NCBI GenBank assembly: GCA_965247525.1
Contig: OZ252015.1
Span: 1,302,001-1,366,000 of the forward strand
Direction of reading: 5' to 3'
Source of the DNA: JAZKID01 sp965247525
GTDB lineage: Bacteria; Pseudomonadota; Alphaproteobacteria; Rhizobiales; UBA4765
DNA: 64,000 nucleotides
The position numbers were made by a program, and so were the translations under genes. The notes beneath the pieces were generated by a model, which worked only from the letters and a program-made list of their open reading frames with translations, was not told where the DNA came from and did no database searches. Each line of letters opens with the position of its first letter. The stretch's first letter is position 1. Of this stretch, positions 8,717 through 17,444 are shown piece after piece.

Positions 8717-10510
8717 ATGTGCGGCGTTATGAGATTGAAATTGACAGCTGATACGCCCTCAGAGCCTTTGCATGACAACCGGCGCAACAAAGATATGTCT
8801 TCAATGCACGCCGATGTCACAGCCAAGACAATGGAATCCATTCTCACAACGGTCGGCGAAGCTGTTTATAACTGGACCGTTGCGACGGATGAATTGAAAT
8901 GGGGCGTCAATGCAAGTGATGTTCTTAAAGGAGCTGATGTCGCACATCTGCAAACAGGGCAAAGCTTTGCAGGTCTGATCGATGCCTCGATGAGCAATGC
9001 CCGCTATGACGCCATCATCGGCTCGCTGGCGACGGACAAAGGCCACGGCGTTCCCTACCAGATTGAATACGCATTTTGCCCGCACGGCCGCGCACAGCAG
9101 CAACGTTTATGGGTTGAGGAATGTGGCCGCTGGTTTGCGGGCGATGACGGAAAGCCTGCGACAGCGCAGGGCGTCATCCGCATCATCAACGAGCGCCATG
9201 AGCGCGATAAGAAATTGAATTATCTGTCGCATTATGACGAGCTGACCGGACAGATGAACAGGCCGCATCTGATTGCCGTCCTCGAAGAAAAAATGCTCGA
9301 GGCAAAGGCCATCAACCAGCCGTTTTCATTTGTGATGGTCGCGATCGACAATCTTGCGCTGGTCAATGACGGTTATGGTTTTGATGTTGCCGACGAGGTG
9401 ATCGCCGGCGTTGCACGTGTGCTGCGCTCCTGCATGCGCTTTGGCGATGCGATGGGCCGTGTGTCCGGCAACAAGCTGGGCATCATTTTATCGAAATGTG
9501 ATGACGAGCATATGAGCCTCGTGGCGCAGCGCTTTCAATCAACCGTACGCGACCAGCCGATCATGACAACCTCAGGCCCGGTTTTCGTGAACCTGTCCAT
9601 GGGCGGCGTTGTGGCGCTGCGCCATGCGCTTACCGTCACGCAGCTGGTGTCGCGCGCACATGAAGCGCTCGATGTCGCAAAGCATAAAAAACGTGGCCTG
9701 TTCGTGGCCTATCGCACCAGTCTTCTGGTCGAGCAGACACGCCGCCAGAACGCCAGTATCGCGCATGATGTGATTTCGGCTTTGAACGAGCGCCGCCTTG
9801 AACTCGCCTTCCAGCCCATCCTGAACGTGCGCACACGCGAGCCGCAGTTTTACGAGGCCTTGCTGCGCATGATCAGGCCAAATGGCACAGAAGTGCGCGC
9901 TGGCGAATTCATGCCGACCGCGGAAAAGCTGGGTTTGACGCGCCTGATCGACCACCGTGTCCTTGAGTTGACCGTCGATGCGCTGATAAAAAATCCGCAT
10001 GTGCATCTTGCCATGAACGTCTCGGCGCGAACGACAGCAGATCCTGAATGGATTGGTCTTCTCTGCGCCCTGATGACACGCAATCGCGAACTTGCGGCGC
10101 GCCTGATGATTGAAATTACAGAATCGGCCGCAATCGACAATCTTGATGAAACCGCAAAATTTATCGAACAAGTCAAAGACATGGGATGCCGCGTCGCGAT
10201 TGACGATTTTGGTGCAGGCCACAGCTCGTTTCGCTATTTGCGCGATCTGATGGTCGATGTCGTTAAAATCGACGGTAGCTATATCGAAAACATTTCAACA
10301 TCGCCAGACGACCAACTGTTCGTCAAAACGCTGGCAAGTCTGGCGCAAAAACTCGGCCTTCAGATTGTTGCCGAATGGGTGCAGACAGAGGACGATGCGC
10401 AAATGCTTGCAGGCTGGGGCATCGACCTGTTGCAGGGCTTTCTTTACGGCGAGCCCAGCCGCTTCTGTTTTGAAAATCAGGAACGCCTGAACGCGGAAAA
10501 AAACGCTTAA
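8717..10510 (+). CDS. PAS-GGDEF-EAL protein, probable c-di-GMP phosphodiesterase
   Basis: 597 residues. A PAS-like region (about 40-160) is followed by a GGDEF domain (about 175-330) and an EAL domain (about 345-590). In the GGDEF domain the active-site signature is replaced by SGNKL, so cyclase activity is unlikely. The EAL domain keeps its key motifs: EALLR, NVSA, ITES, DDFGAG, KIDG, VAEWVQT and LLQGF. The likely activity is therefore hydrolysis of cyclic di-GMP, with the dead GGDEF half perhaps sensing GTP. No membrane segment is seen. The start is uncertain; MSSMHADV at 8795 is an alternative. Confidence 0.88.
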   Translation: MCGVMRLKLTADTPSEPLHDNRRNKDMSSMHADVTAKTMESILTTVGEAVYNWTVATDELKWGVNASDVLKGADVAHLQTGQSFAGLIDASMSNARYDAIIGSLATDKGHGVPYQIEYAFCPHGRAQQQRLWVEECGRWFAGDDGKPATAQGVIRIINERHERDKKLNYLSHYDELTGQMNRPHLIAVLEEKMLEAKAINQPFSFVMVAIDNLALVNDGYGFDVADEVIAGVARVLRSCMRFGDAMGRVSGNKLGIILSKCDDEHMSLVAQRFQSTVRDQPIMTTSGPVFVNLSMGGVVALRHALTVTQLVSRAHEALDVAKHKKRGLFVAYRTSLLVEQTRRQNASIAHDVISALNERRLELAFQPILNVRTREPQFYEALLRMIRPNGTEVRAGEFMPTAEKLGLTRLIDHRVLELTVDALIKNPHVHLAMNVSARTTADPEWIGLLCALMTRNRELAARLMIEITESAAIDNLDETAKFIEQVKDMGCRVAIDDFGAGHSSFRYLRDLMVDVVKIDGSYIENISTSPDDQLFVKTLASLAQKLGLQIVAEWVQTEDDAQMLAGWGIDLLQGFLYGEPSRFCFENQERLNAEKNA

Positions 10511-11046
10511 GATTTTTTCTGGCGCTCGATGTCGTCGATCTGGTGTTGCAAGTCACTCATCTGTTTTTTAAGCGTATCGAGATTTTGCTCCTGCTTAGGT
10601 GCGGTCTCTGAAAACGGCGTGAACATGGAAAATGCTTTCTCAAACATTTTCATATTCTGTTTTGCCTGCTCCTGGTACATTTCAAAAGGCGCCGTCAACG
10701 CGCCGCTCATCTTGCCGCGCCAGTTGTCCTGCTCTTTCGTAAAATTCTGCAGCGCCATATCGAGATAGCCGGGGATCAAGGCTTGCATGCTGTCGCCATA
10801 AAAACGGATCAGCTGGCGCAGGAAAGGAATGGGAAGCAGTGTCTGCTCGCCTCTGTTTTCAAGTTCAAAAATAATTTGTCCCAGCACGCTGCGTGTCAGG
10901 TCCTCGCCGGTTTTGGCATCGACGACCACGAAGTCTTCGCCGCGTTTGACCATATGCCCCAAATCTTCAAGCGTCACATAGACGGAGGTCTGCGTGTTAT
11001 AAAGACGGCGATTGGCATATTTTTTGACTGTAATCGGTTCAGGCAT
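10507..11046 (-). CDS. phaR: Polyhydroxyalkanoate synthesis repressor PhaR
   Basis: DNA- and PHA-binding repressor of phasin and PHA genes. The N-terminus carries the PHB accumulation regulator DNA-binding domain (ITVKKYANRRLYNTQTS, YVTLEDL, GEDFVVVDAKTGEDLT). A helical region with MYQEQAKQNMKMFEKA and a C-terminal coiled coil (LKKQMSDLQHQIDDIERQ) follow. 179 residues is normal. It is divergent from phaA-phaB, the usual arrangement. It overlaps the end of the upstream EAL gene by 4 nt on opposite strands. Confidence 0.95.
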   Translation of the reverse strand: MPEPITVKKYANRRLYNTQTSVYVTLEDLGHMVKRGEDFVVVDAKTGEDLTRSVLGQIIFELENRGEQTLLPIPFLRQLIRFYGDSMQALIPGYLDMALQNFTKEQDNWRGKMSGALTAPFEMYQEQAKQNMKMFEKAFSMFTPFSETAPKQEQNLDTLKKQMSDLQHQIDDIERQKKS

Positions 11047-11088
11047 AGTTGCGTTTCCAAAAAAGGAGCTGACCCCTGTCTTACGGTA

Positions 11089-11104
11089 TTTTGTGCAGTG
11101 CGAA
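11089..11104. promoter_or_regulatory. Possible PhaR operator in the phaR-phaA divergent region
   Basis: The 139-bp divergent gap contains TTGTGCAGTGCGAA, a TGC-rich stretch of the kind bound by PhaR in Paracoccus and relatives. Only one site is apparent and nothing beyond this resemblance supports it. Confidence 0.3.
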
Positions 11105-11185
11105 AAGGAGATCGCGCAAAAACTTTTTAACTTGTGCTTGCCAGCACGCAGGGCTCCAGCGTAGGCAGAACAAAAGGATCAAATC

Positions 11186-12361
11186 ATGGAAGACGTTGTC
11201 ATTGTTTCTGCTGCCCGCACCCCAGTGGGGTCTTTTAGCGGCGCTTTGGCGTCCGTTCCGGCGCATCTTTTAGGCGCAGCGGCCATTAAAGCGGCGATTG
11301 CCCGCGCCAATCTCGCTCCAGCCGATGTTGAAGATGTGATTTTGGGTCAGGTGCTTACAGGGGGGCAGGGACAAAATCCGGCGCGTCAGGCCGCGATGGC
11401 GGCAGGCATTCCGCAGGAGCGTTCGGCCATGACCATCAATCAGGTCTGCGGCTCTGGCCTTCGCGCGGTCGCGCTGGCGGCAAACGCCATCAAAGCAGGG
11501 GAAGCCAGCATTGTTATCGCAGGCGGGCAGGAAAGCATGTCGCAAAGCGTCCATGCGGCTTTCCTGCGTGCAGGGCAGAAAATGGGCGACCTCTCGCTGG
11601 TCGATACGATGATCAAAGACGGGTTGTGGGACGCGTTTAACAATTATCATATGGGCCAGACGGCCGAAAACATCGCCGACACATGGACAATCAACCGCGA
11701 GGCGCAAGACACATTCGCAGTCAGCTCGCAGAACAAGGCGTCGGCCGCGCACAAGCAAGGCCGCTTCAAAGATGAAATTGCACCGGTGACGATTGCAACC
11801 CGCAAGGGTGAAACGGTGGTGAGCGACGACGAATATATTCGCCATGACGCCACGCTTGAAGGCGTATCTGCTTTAAAACCCGCATTCAAAAAAGACGGCA
11901 GCGTCACAGCCGCCAATGCGTCCGGCTTGAATGATGGCGCCGCCGCACTTGTGCTGATGTCGGCAATTGAAGCAAAAAAGCGCGGCCTTGTGCCACTGGC
12001 ACGCATTGTGTCATTCGCCACGGTTGGCGTCGATCCGGCGATCATGGGCACGGGCCCAATTCCGGCATCGCGCAAGGCGCTTGATAAAGCAGGATGGCGT
12101 GTGGAAGATCTTGATCTGATCGAAGCCAATGAAGCTTTTGCCGCGCAGTCGATTGCGGTGTGCCATGACCTGGGGTTCGACCCGGCAAAGGTCAATGTGA
12201 ATGGCGGCGCAATTGCCATCGGCCATCCGATCGGCGCGTCCGGCGCACGTATTCTCGTAACGCTCCTTTATGAAATGAAACGCCGCTCCGCCAAAAAAGG
12301 GCTTGCGACATTGTGCATTGGCGGCGGCATGGGCGTTGCCCTTTGCGTCGAGGCGGTCTGA
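11186..12361 (+). CDS. phaA: Acetyl-CoA C-acetyltransferase (beta-ketothiolase)
   Basis: Condenses two acetyl-CoA to acetoacetyl-CoA, the first step of polyhydroxybutyrate synthesis. The thiolase signatures are intact: NQVCGSGLRAV with acylated Cys88, the NEAFAAQ segment, GHPIGASG with the active-site His, and CIGGGMGVA with the C-terminal catalytic Cys. 391 residues is the normal length. Its TGA overlaps the phaB ATG by one base. The PHA synthase phaC is not in this window. Confidence 0.95.
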   Translation: MEDVVIVSAARTPVGSFSGALASVPAHLLGAAAIKAAIARANLAPADVEDVILGQVLTGGQGQNPARQAAMAAGIPQERSAMTINQVCGSGLRAVALAANAIKAGEASIVIAGGQESMSQSVHAAFLRAGQKMGDLSLVDTMIKDGLWDAFNNYHMGQTAENIADTWTINREAQDTFAVSSQNKASAAHKQGRFKDEIAPVTIATRKGETVVSDDEYIRHDATLEGVSALKPAFKKDGSVTAANASGLNDGAAALVLMSAIEAKKRGLVPLARIVSFATVGVDPAIMGTGPIPASRKALDKAGWRVEDLDLIEANEAFAAQSIAVCHDLGFDPAKVNVNGGAIAIGHPIGASGARILVTLLYEMKRRSAKKGLATLCIGGGMGVALCVEAV

Positions 12362-13086
12362 TGGCGCGCGTTGCACTGGTGACAGGCGGCACGCGCGGAA
12401 TTGGCGCGGCCATTTCAAAAGCCCTGAAACAGGCCGGCTATGTCGTCGCTGCAAACTATGCAGGCAACGATGTTGCCGCGGGACAGTTTGAAAAAGACAC
12501 CGGCATCTCCGCTTACAAATGGGATGTCGGCGATTTTGATGCCTGCGCGAAAGGCATTCAGAAGGTCGAGGCCGCCCACGGGCCCATTGAAATTCTGGTT
12601 GCCAATGCCGGCATCACGCGCGATGGTTTCTTGCATAAAATGAGCCGTGACGACTGGACCGCTGTGATGCGCACCAATCTCGATGGTCTGTTCAATCTCA
12701 CGCGCCATGTGATTGAGGGCATGCGCAACCGCAGCTTTGGCCGCGTCATCGTCATCTCCTCCATCAACGGGCAAAAAGGACAGGCCGGGCAGGCCAATTA
12801 TTCGGCATCGAAAGCGGGCGACATCGGGTTTATCAAAGCCCTGGCACTCGAAGGCGCATCAAAAAACATTACCGCAAATGCGATCTGCCCCGGCTATATC
12901 AATACTGAAATGGTGCAGGCCGTGCCGAAACAGGTTCTTGAAGACAAAATTCTGCCGCTTATTCCAATGAAGCGCCTTGGCGAGCCGGACGAAATTGCGC
13001 GCTGCGTTGTTTTTCTTGCCAGCGACGATTCAAGTTTTATCACCGGCTCGACGCTATCTGCCAATGGCGGGCAGTATATGGCGTAA
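12361..13086 (+). CDS. phaB: Acetoacetyl-CoA reductase
   Basis: NADPH-dependent reductase that makes (R)-3-hydroxybutyryl-CoA for PHB. Short-chain dehydrogenase fold: TGGTRGIG near residue 8, NAGITRD, then the Ser and the YSASK tetrad residues, and the PGYINTEM segment typical of PhaB. 241 residues. The ATG at 12361 shares a base with the phaA stop; an earlier in-frame start inside phaA is unlikely. Confidence 0.94.
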   Translation: MARVALVTGGTRGIGAAISKALKQAGYVVAANYAGNDVAAGQFEKDTGISAYKWDVGDFDACAKGIQKVEAAHGPIEILVANAGITRDGFLHKMSRDDWTAVMRTNLDGLFNLTRHVIEGMRNRSFGRVIVISSINGQKGQAGQANYSASKAGDIGFIKALALEGASKNITANAICPGYINTEMVQAVPKQVLEDKILPLIPMKRLGEPDEIARCVVFLASDDSSFITGSTLSANGGQYMA

Positions 13087-13201
13087 GGCTGTGTTTTGTT
13101 TTTGTGTAGGTTGTGCAAAAAAACCATGACAATCGCGTCCAAGCAAGAACAGAAGTCTTTAATCGTTTCCAAGCGCGAACAAAAATGAGTGTTTCGTTTT
13201 G

Positions 13202-14092
13202 ATGCATACGGTTCTCCCGCAAACACGCTTTGCGACCTTTGTCGGATTTGCCGCATTGGTCATGTGGTCATCGCTTGCGGCGCTGTCTGTTGCGGTCAAA
13301 GACATTCCGCCCTTTCAACTTCTTTCCATCGGTATGTTTCTGGGCGGGTTGTCGGGTGCGGCCACATGGCCGTTTCGCCCCGGCGCGTGGCGGCGCGCGC
13401 TGGTGCTGCCGCCGAAAATCTGGGCGGTTGGAATTTACGGCCTGTTTTTTTATCATTTGTGTTTTTTTCTCGCATTTCGCTGGGCGCCGCCGTTGCAGGC
13501 GAATATCATCAACTATCTGTGGCCATTGTTCACAATCATCTTTTCCGTTTTTCTGCCCGGGCATGTTTTTAAAAGCCATCACCTGACAGGCCTCATCGTC
13601 GGCGTGCTGGGCGTTGTCACGGCCTTGTTGACGGCACCGACCAGCATCGACGGCACATTCATTTATGGCTATCTGTGCGCGGGCGTGTGCGCGCTGACAT
13701 GGTCGAGCTACACGGTGATGAGCCGCTACTACAAACAAATCTCAACCGATGCGGTGACAGGTTTTTGTTTTGCGGTCGCGTTTTTAAGTTTTGTTGCGCA
13801 CCTTTGTCTTGAGCAAACCTTGTGGCCTACGACGCCCGCCTCATGGCTGTCCTTGTTACTGATCGGTCTTTTTCCCACGGGCATTGCATTTTACGCATGG
13901 GACTACGGCGTGAAAAAAGGCAATCTTCTGCTGCTCGGATTCGTGTCTTATGCCACGCGCATTGCCTCATCAGTGTTTTTGTGGATTTTTGGATTTGCCG
14001 AGTTCAATTCCGGCGCTTGGACAGGAATTGCTTTGATTACGGCCGGTGCTGCGATTGCATCACGCGAATTGTTTGTACGCCGCCGCGCCTAA
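13202..14092 (+). CDS. EamA-family (DMT) transporter, YddG-like
   Basis: About ten hydrophobic segments in two five-helix halves, with the EamA features FFYHLCFFLAFRWAPPLQAN in the first half and GIAFYAWDYGVKKGN in the second. YddG relatives export aromatic amino acids and other metabolites; the substrate here is not determined. A TTG at 13199 precedes the ATG chosen. It overlaps the convergent gloB by 4 nt. The 115 bp before it contain two copies of TCCAAGC(A/G)(A/C)GAACA about 30 bp apart. Confidence 0.88.
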   Translation: MHTVLPQTRFATFVGFAALVMWSSLAALSVAVKDIPPFQLLSIGMFLGGLSGAATWPFRPGAWRRALVLPPKIWAVGIYGLFFYHLCFFLAFRWAPPLQANIINYLWPLFTIIFSVFLPGHVFKSHHLTGLIVGVLGVVTALLTAPTSIDGTFIYGYLCAGVCALTWSSYTVMSRYYKQISTDAVTGFCFAVAFLSFVAHLCLEQTLWPTTPASWLSLLLIGLFPTGIAFYAWDYGVKKGNLLLLGFVSYATRIASSVFLWIFGFAEFNSGAWTGIALITAGAAIASRELFVRRRA

Positions 14093-14814
14093 AATGTGTC
14101 TTTGCGTAAGCGAAGTTCGGTAAATTCTTCAAGGCTTTTTGCAAGCAGGAACGGGTTGGAGACAAGTTCTTCACCAATTGTTGTTGGCATGACAGGCCGT
14201 CCCAGACGGCGCAAGGCATCGATGACACCAGCTCTTGCTTGAATACAGGCGGCGCCGGGCATGACTGTTTTTGCAAATATTGCATTTGCTTTCGCGTATT
14301 CATGCCCGCAATACAGCGCGGTGCCTTCGGGCAGTTGTTTTAATTTTTGCAAACTGTCCCACATTGTTATGGCGTCGCATTCCAGCAGCCTGCCACACCC
14401 CATGACAAAAAGCGTGTCGCCGGTAAACACAATTTTTTCATCGGGTAAAAAATAGCTGAGATGGCCTTTGGTGTGACCGGGGGTGTCGATGGCCTCGATT
14501 TTAAAAGCGCCGCACGCAATCACATCGCCGCCCATGACGCTATCACTGGCCTGCGGAATTTGGTTGATTTCTCGCTGCGGGCCGATCACCTCACAGGAAA
14601 AATGCGCTTTCAGATTTTCAAGCCCTGCCACATGGTCATTGTGGTGGTGCGTCACCAGCACGTGAGTGAGGTTTAAGTTTTTTTCGGTCAAATAGGCCAG
14701 GATTGGCGCCGCATCCGGTGCATCAATGCAGATCGCTTCCATCGTCTCATTGTCATGGAGAATGGTGGCGTAATTGTCTTTCAAGCAGGGAATCAACGCG
14801 CGGATACAAGTCAT
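14089..14814 (-). CDS. gloB: Hydroxyacylglutathione hydrolase (glyoxalase II)
   Basis: Hydrolyses S-lactoylglutathione to lactate and glutathione in methylglyoxal detoxification. The metallo-beta-lactamase metal motif THHHNDHVAG is present, with GHTKGHLSYF, FTGDTLFVMGCGRL and CGHEYAKAN downstream, as in GloB. 241 residues, slightly short but normal for the family. Monocistronic on the minus strand. Confidence 0.95.
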   Translation of the reverse strand: MTCIRALIPCLKDNYATILHDNETMEAICIDAPDAAPILAYLTEKNLNLTHVLVTHHHNDHVAGLENLKAHFSCEVIGPQREINQIPQASDSVMGGDVIACGAFKIEAIDTPGHTKGHLSYFLPDEKIVFTGDTLFVMGCGRLLECDAITMWDSLQKLKQLPEGTALYCGHEYAKANAIFAKTVMPGAACIQARAGVIDALRRLGRPVMPTTIGEELVSNPFLLAKSLEEFTELRLRKDTF

Positions 14815-14851
14815 GCATTATACGAATGCAGAGCCACACGATTTGTTCGCT

Positions 14852-15337
14852 TCAAGCAGCGCTTGATTTGCGACGTTGCTCGTTAATCAATTTGTAGGCT
14901 GCCGTCACTTTCTGAAAAATCGATGATCCTTGTTCGACAAGAATAGGAGGCAGGTCGAGACCCAAAAGCTTGTCGGGATGATACGCCCGCGCCATCGCGT
15001 GGTAGGCCTCGCGAACCTGCTCGTCGGTCGCCTCCGATGTGATGCCAAGCAGGATATAAGGGTCTTGGCTGTGATGACGCCATTTTTCGCCACCAGCGCT
15101 TTCGCGCTTTGTTTTTTGCGCGTTTTCGTCGGCGGTGACGCGCCAGATGAATGATTTGGAGACCAGAACGTTTTCACCGGCCTCATTTTCCATTTCGATG
15201 AAAAGATTGGCACCATTTAAAAGAGTAGAGAGTTTATCGCCCGCATGCATGAAAAAGCTGGCATTTTGCCCTTCACCGTCGGCGGTTTCGAGAAAAACCT
15301 TCAATTTTGTCTTTGGCCGCTCATATGTGTTATTCAT
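14852..15337 (-). CDS. J-domain (DnaJ-like) protein
   Basis: The C-terminal part is a J domain (DPYILLGITSEATDEQ, MARAYHPDKLLG with the HPD motif) that should stimulate DnaK ATPase. The N-terminal 100 residues are a separate beta-rich region (KLKVFLETADGEGQ, FIWRV). The layout is that of alphaproteobacterial one-J-domain proteins with an unknown N-terminal region. Start chosen at ATG 15337 (MNNTYERP); a longer reading to 15412 has no clear ribosome site. No signal peptide. Confidence 0.85.
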   Translation of the reverse strand: MNNTYERPKTKLKVFLETADGEGQNASFFMHAGDKLSTLLNGANLFIEMENEAGENVLVSKSFIWRVTADENAQKTKRESAGGEKWRHHSQDPYILLGITSEATDEQVREAYHAMARAYHPDKLLGLDLPPILVEQGSSIFQKVTAAYKLINEQRRKSSAA

Positions 15338-15426
15338 GCGTTTAATCCTCGCATAAAACATACAGGCAAGCGCTTGATTAAAGGTTAGCGCCACTCTACG
15401 TGTTGTTTGCATTCCATTAGCCCTAA

Positions 15427-15510
15427 CGCCCGAGCCTTGGCGAGCGGCGTCATGACGTAAAGTCCGAGCGCTTCGCGCCCAAGCTTTAGCGAATGGCGCA
15501 ATCCAAAAAG
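15427..15510 (+). repeat. Dispersed 33-bp repeat, two degenerate units before and into typA
   Basis: Two copies of the CGCCCGAGCTTTAGCGAATG-type unit. The first is degenerate (CGCCCGAGCCTTGGCGAGCG). The second is close to consensus (AGCTTTAGCGAATGGCGCAA at about 15482-15501) and contains the in-frame ATG at 15493 in front of typA. Other copies lie at 26345, 30762, 39109, 40148, 40889 and 52321. Confidence 0.75.
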
Positions 15511-15543
15511 CCGACCGGCGCCACCAACATTGAGACCAAAATT

Positions 15544-17367
15544 ATGAAACTCCGTAATATCGCCATTATCGCCCACGTCGACCATGGCAAAACCACCCTT
15601 GTTGACGTGCTTTTGCAACAATCAGGCACGTTTCGCCAAAATCAGCAGGTGGCTGAACGGGTGATGGACAGCAATGACCTTGAGCGTGAACGCGGCATTA
15701 CAATTTTGGCCAAATGCACCTCGGTCGAGTGGAAAGACACCCGCATCAACATCATCGACACCCCGGGCCACGCCGATTTTGGCGGCGAGGTGGAGCGTAT
15801 TTTGGGCATGGTGGACGGCGTTCTGGTGTTGGTTGACGCTGCCGAAGGGCCAATGCCGCAGACCAAATTCGTCGTTTCCAAAGCCCTCAAAATCGGTTTG
15901 AAGCCGATCGTCGTCATCAACAAGGTCGATAAGCACGATGCGCGCGTGATCGAGGTCGTCAATGAAGTGTTCGACCTGTTCGCGGCGCTTGACGCCACAG
16001 ATGAGCAGCTCGATTTTCCCATTCTGTACGGTTCAGGCAAAAATGGCTGGATGTCGGCCAAGGGCCCGGACGACAAACAGCCGGACATGGCGGCATTGTT
16101 TGACATGGTGCTGGAGCATGTTCAGCCACCGGTTGTCGAAGAGGGGCCGTTTCGCCTGCTGGGCACCATTATCGAGGCCAATCCGTATCTGGGCCGCCTG
16201 ATCACCGGACGCATCGCATCAGGGGAAGCAAAGCCCAACGCACCGCTTAAAGTGCTGTCGCGCGAAGGCAAAGTCATTGAGCAGGGGCGCATTACCAAGG
16301 TTCTCGCCTTTCGCGGCATTGAACGCACGCCCGTTGACGAGGCGCAGGCGGGCGACATCATCACCATTGCCGGCTTTGAAAAAGGCACGGTCGCCGACAC
16401 GTTCTGCGCACCCGAAGTGTCCGAGCCGCTGCCTGCACAGCCGATCGATCCGCCAACCGTGTCGATGACATTTGCTGTCAATGACAGTCCGCTTGCTGGC
16501 ACGGAAGGCGACAAGGTGACAAGCCGCATCATCCGCGACCGCTTGATGAAAGAGCAGGAAGGCAATGTCGCGCTTAAAATTGAAGAGGCGTCCGGCAAGG
16601 ATGCGTTCATCGTTTCCGGCCGCGGCGAATTGCAGCTTGCTATTCTCATTGAAAACATGCGCCGCGAAGGGTTTGAGCTGTCGGTGTCGCGCCCGCGCGT
16701 CGTCATGAAAAAGGACGAAACAGGTTCACTGCTGGAGCCGATTGAAGAGGTCATTATCGACGTTGACGAAGAACATTCAGGCGTCGTCGTTCAAAAGCTT
16801 GCCGAGCGCAAGGCCGATATGATGGACATGCGCCCGTCAGGCGGCAACCGCCAGCGCCTTGTCTTCCATGCGCCAACGCGCGGCCTTATCGGCTATCAGG
16901 GCGAACTGCTGACCGACACGCGCGGCACAGCCATTATGAACCGGCTGTTCCATTCCTATGCGCCGTACAAAGGCGAGATTACAGGACGCCGCAACGGCGT
17001 GATGATCGCCATGGAAACGGGCGAAGCCGTCGCCTATGCGATGTGGAATCTGGAAGAGCGCGGACCCATGGTGATCGAGCCGGGTTCGAAGGTCTATGCG
17101 GGCATGATCATCGGCGTCCATACGCGTGACAATGATCTTGAGGTCAATGTGCTGAAGGGCAAGAAGCTGACCAATATGCGGGCCAGCGGCAAGGATGAGG
17201 CGGTGAAACTGACACCTCCTATCCAGATGACGCTGGAAAAAGCGATTGCATGGATCAACAATGACGAACTGGTCGAGGTCACACCAAAATCAATTCGCCT
17301 GCGCAAGGTCTATCTTGATCCGATCGAGCGCAAGCGCGCCGAGAAAGCCGGCGCGAGCGCGGCTTGA
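15544..17367 (+). CDS. typA: Ribosome-associated translational GTPase TypA/BipA
   Basis: EF-G-like GTPase needed for ribosome assembly and stress growth. G1 is AHVDHGKTTLVD, switch II DTPGHADFGGEV, G4 NKVDKHDAR. The TypA C-terminal domain follows (QRLVFHAPTRGLIGYQ, the GRRNGVMIAMETGEA loop). From ATG 15544 (MKLRN) the length is 607, the family norm. An in-frame ATG at 15493 would add 17 residues encoded partly by an intergenic repeat and lacks a clear Shine-Dalgarno site. A large terminator follows. Confidence 0.95.
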   Translation: MKLRNIAIIAHVDHGKTTLVDVLLQQSGTFRQNQQVAERVMDSNDLERERGITILAKCTSVEWKDTRINIIDTPGHADFGGEVERILGMVDGVLVLVDAAEGPMPQTKFVVSKALKIGLKPIVVINKVDKHDARVIEVVNEVFDLFAALDATDEQLDFPILYGSGKNGWMSAKGPDDKQPDMAALFDMVLEHVQPPVVEEGPFRLLGTIIEANPYLGRLITGRIASGEAKPNAPLKVLSREGKVIEQGRITKVLAFRGIERTPVDEAQAGDIITIAGFEKGTVADTFCAPEVSEPLPAQPIDPPTVSMTFAVNDSPLAGTEGDKVTSRIIRDRLMKEQEGNVALKIEEASGKDAFIVSGRGELQLAILIENMRREGFELSVSRPRVVMKKDETGSLLEPIEEVIIDVDEEHSGVVVQKLAERKADMMDMRPSGGNRQRLVFHAPTRGLIGYQGELLTDTRGTAIMNRLFHSYAPYKGEITGRRNGVMIAMETGEAVAYAMWNLEERGPMVIEPGSKVYAGMIIGVHTRDNDLEVNVLKGKKLTNMRASGKDEAVKLTPPIQMTLEKAIAWINNDELVEVTPKSIRLRKVYLDPIERKRAEKAGASAA

Positions 17368-17375
17368 CATTACGC

Positions 17376-17433
17376 AAAAAAAATCGCAATTTCTTAACAG
17401 ATTTAAGCAGTTAAAATTTTAGCGATTTTTTTT
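17376..17433 (+). terminator. Terminator-like long hairpin after typA
   Basis: Perfect 12-bp arms AAAAAAAATCGC (17376-17387) and GCGATTTTTTTT (17422-17433) enclose an imperfect inner stem (AATTTCTTAAC with GTTAAAATT). The T-run at the end fits Rho-independent termination. It also ends 11 nt before the next ATG, so it lies in the leader of the following gene. Confidence 0.7.
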
Positions 17434-17444
17434 CAGGATAAAAG

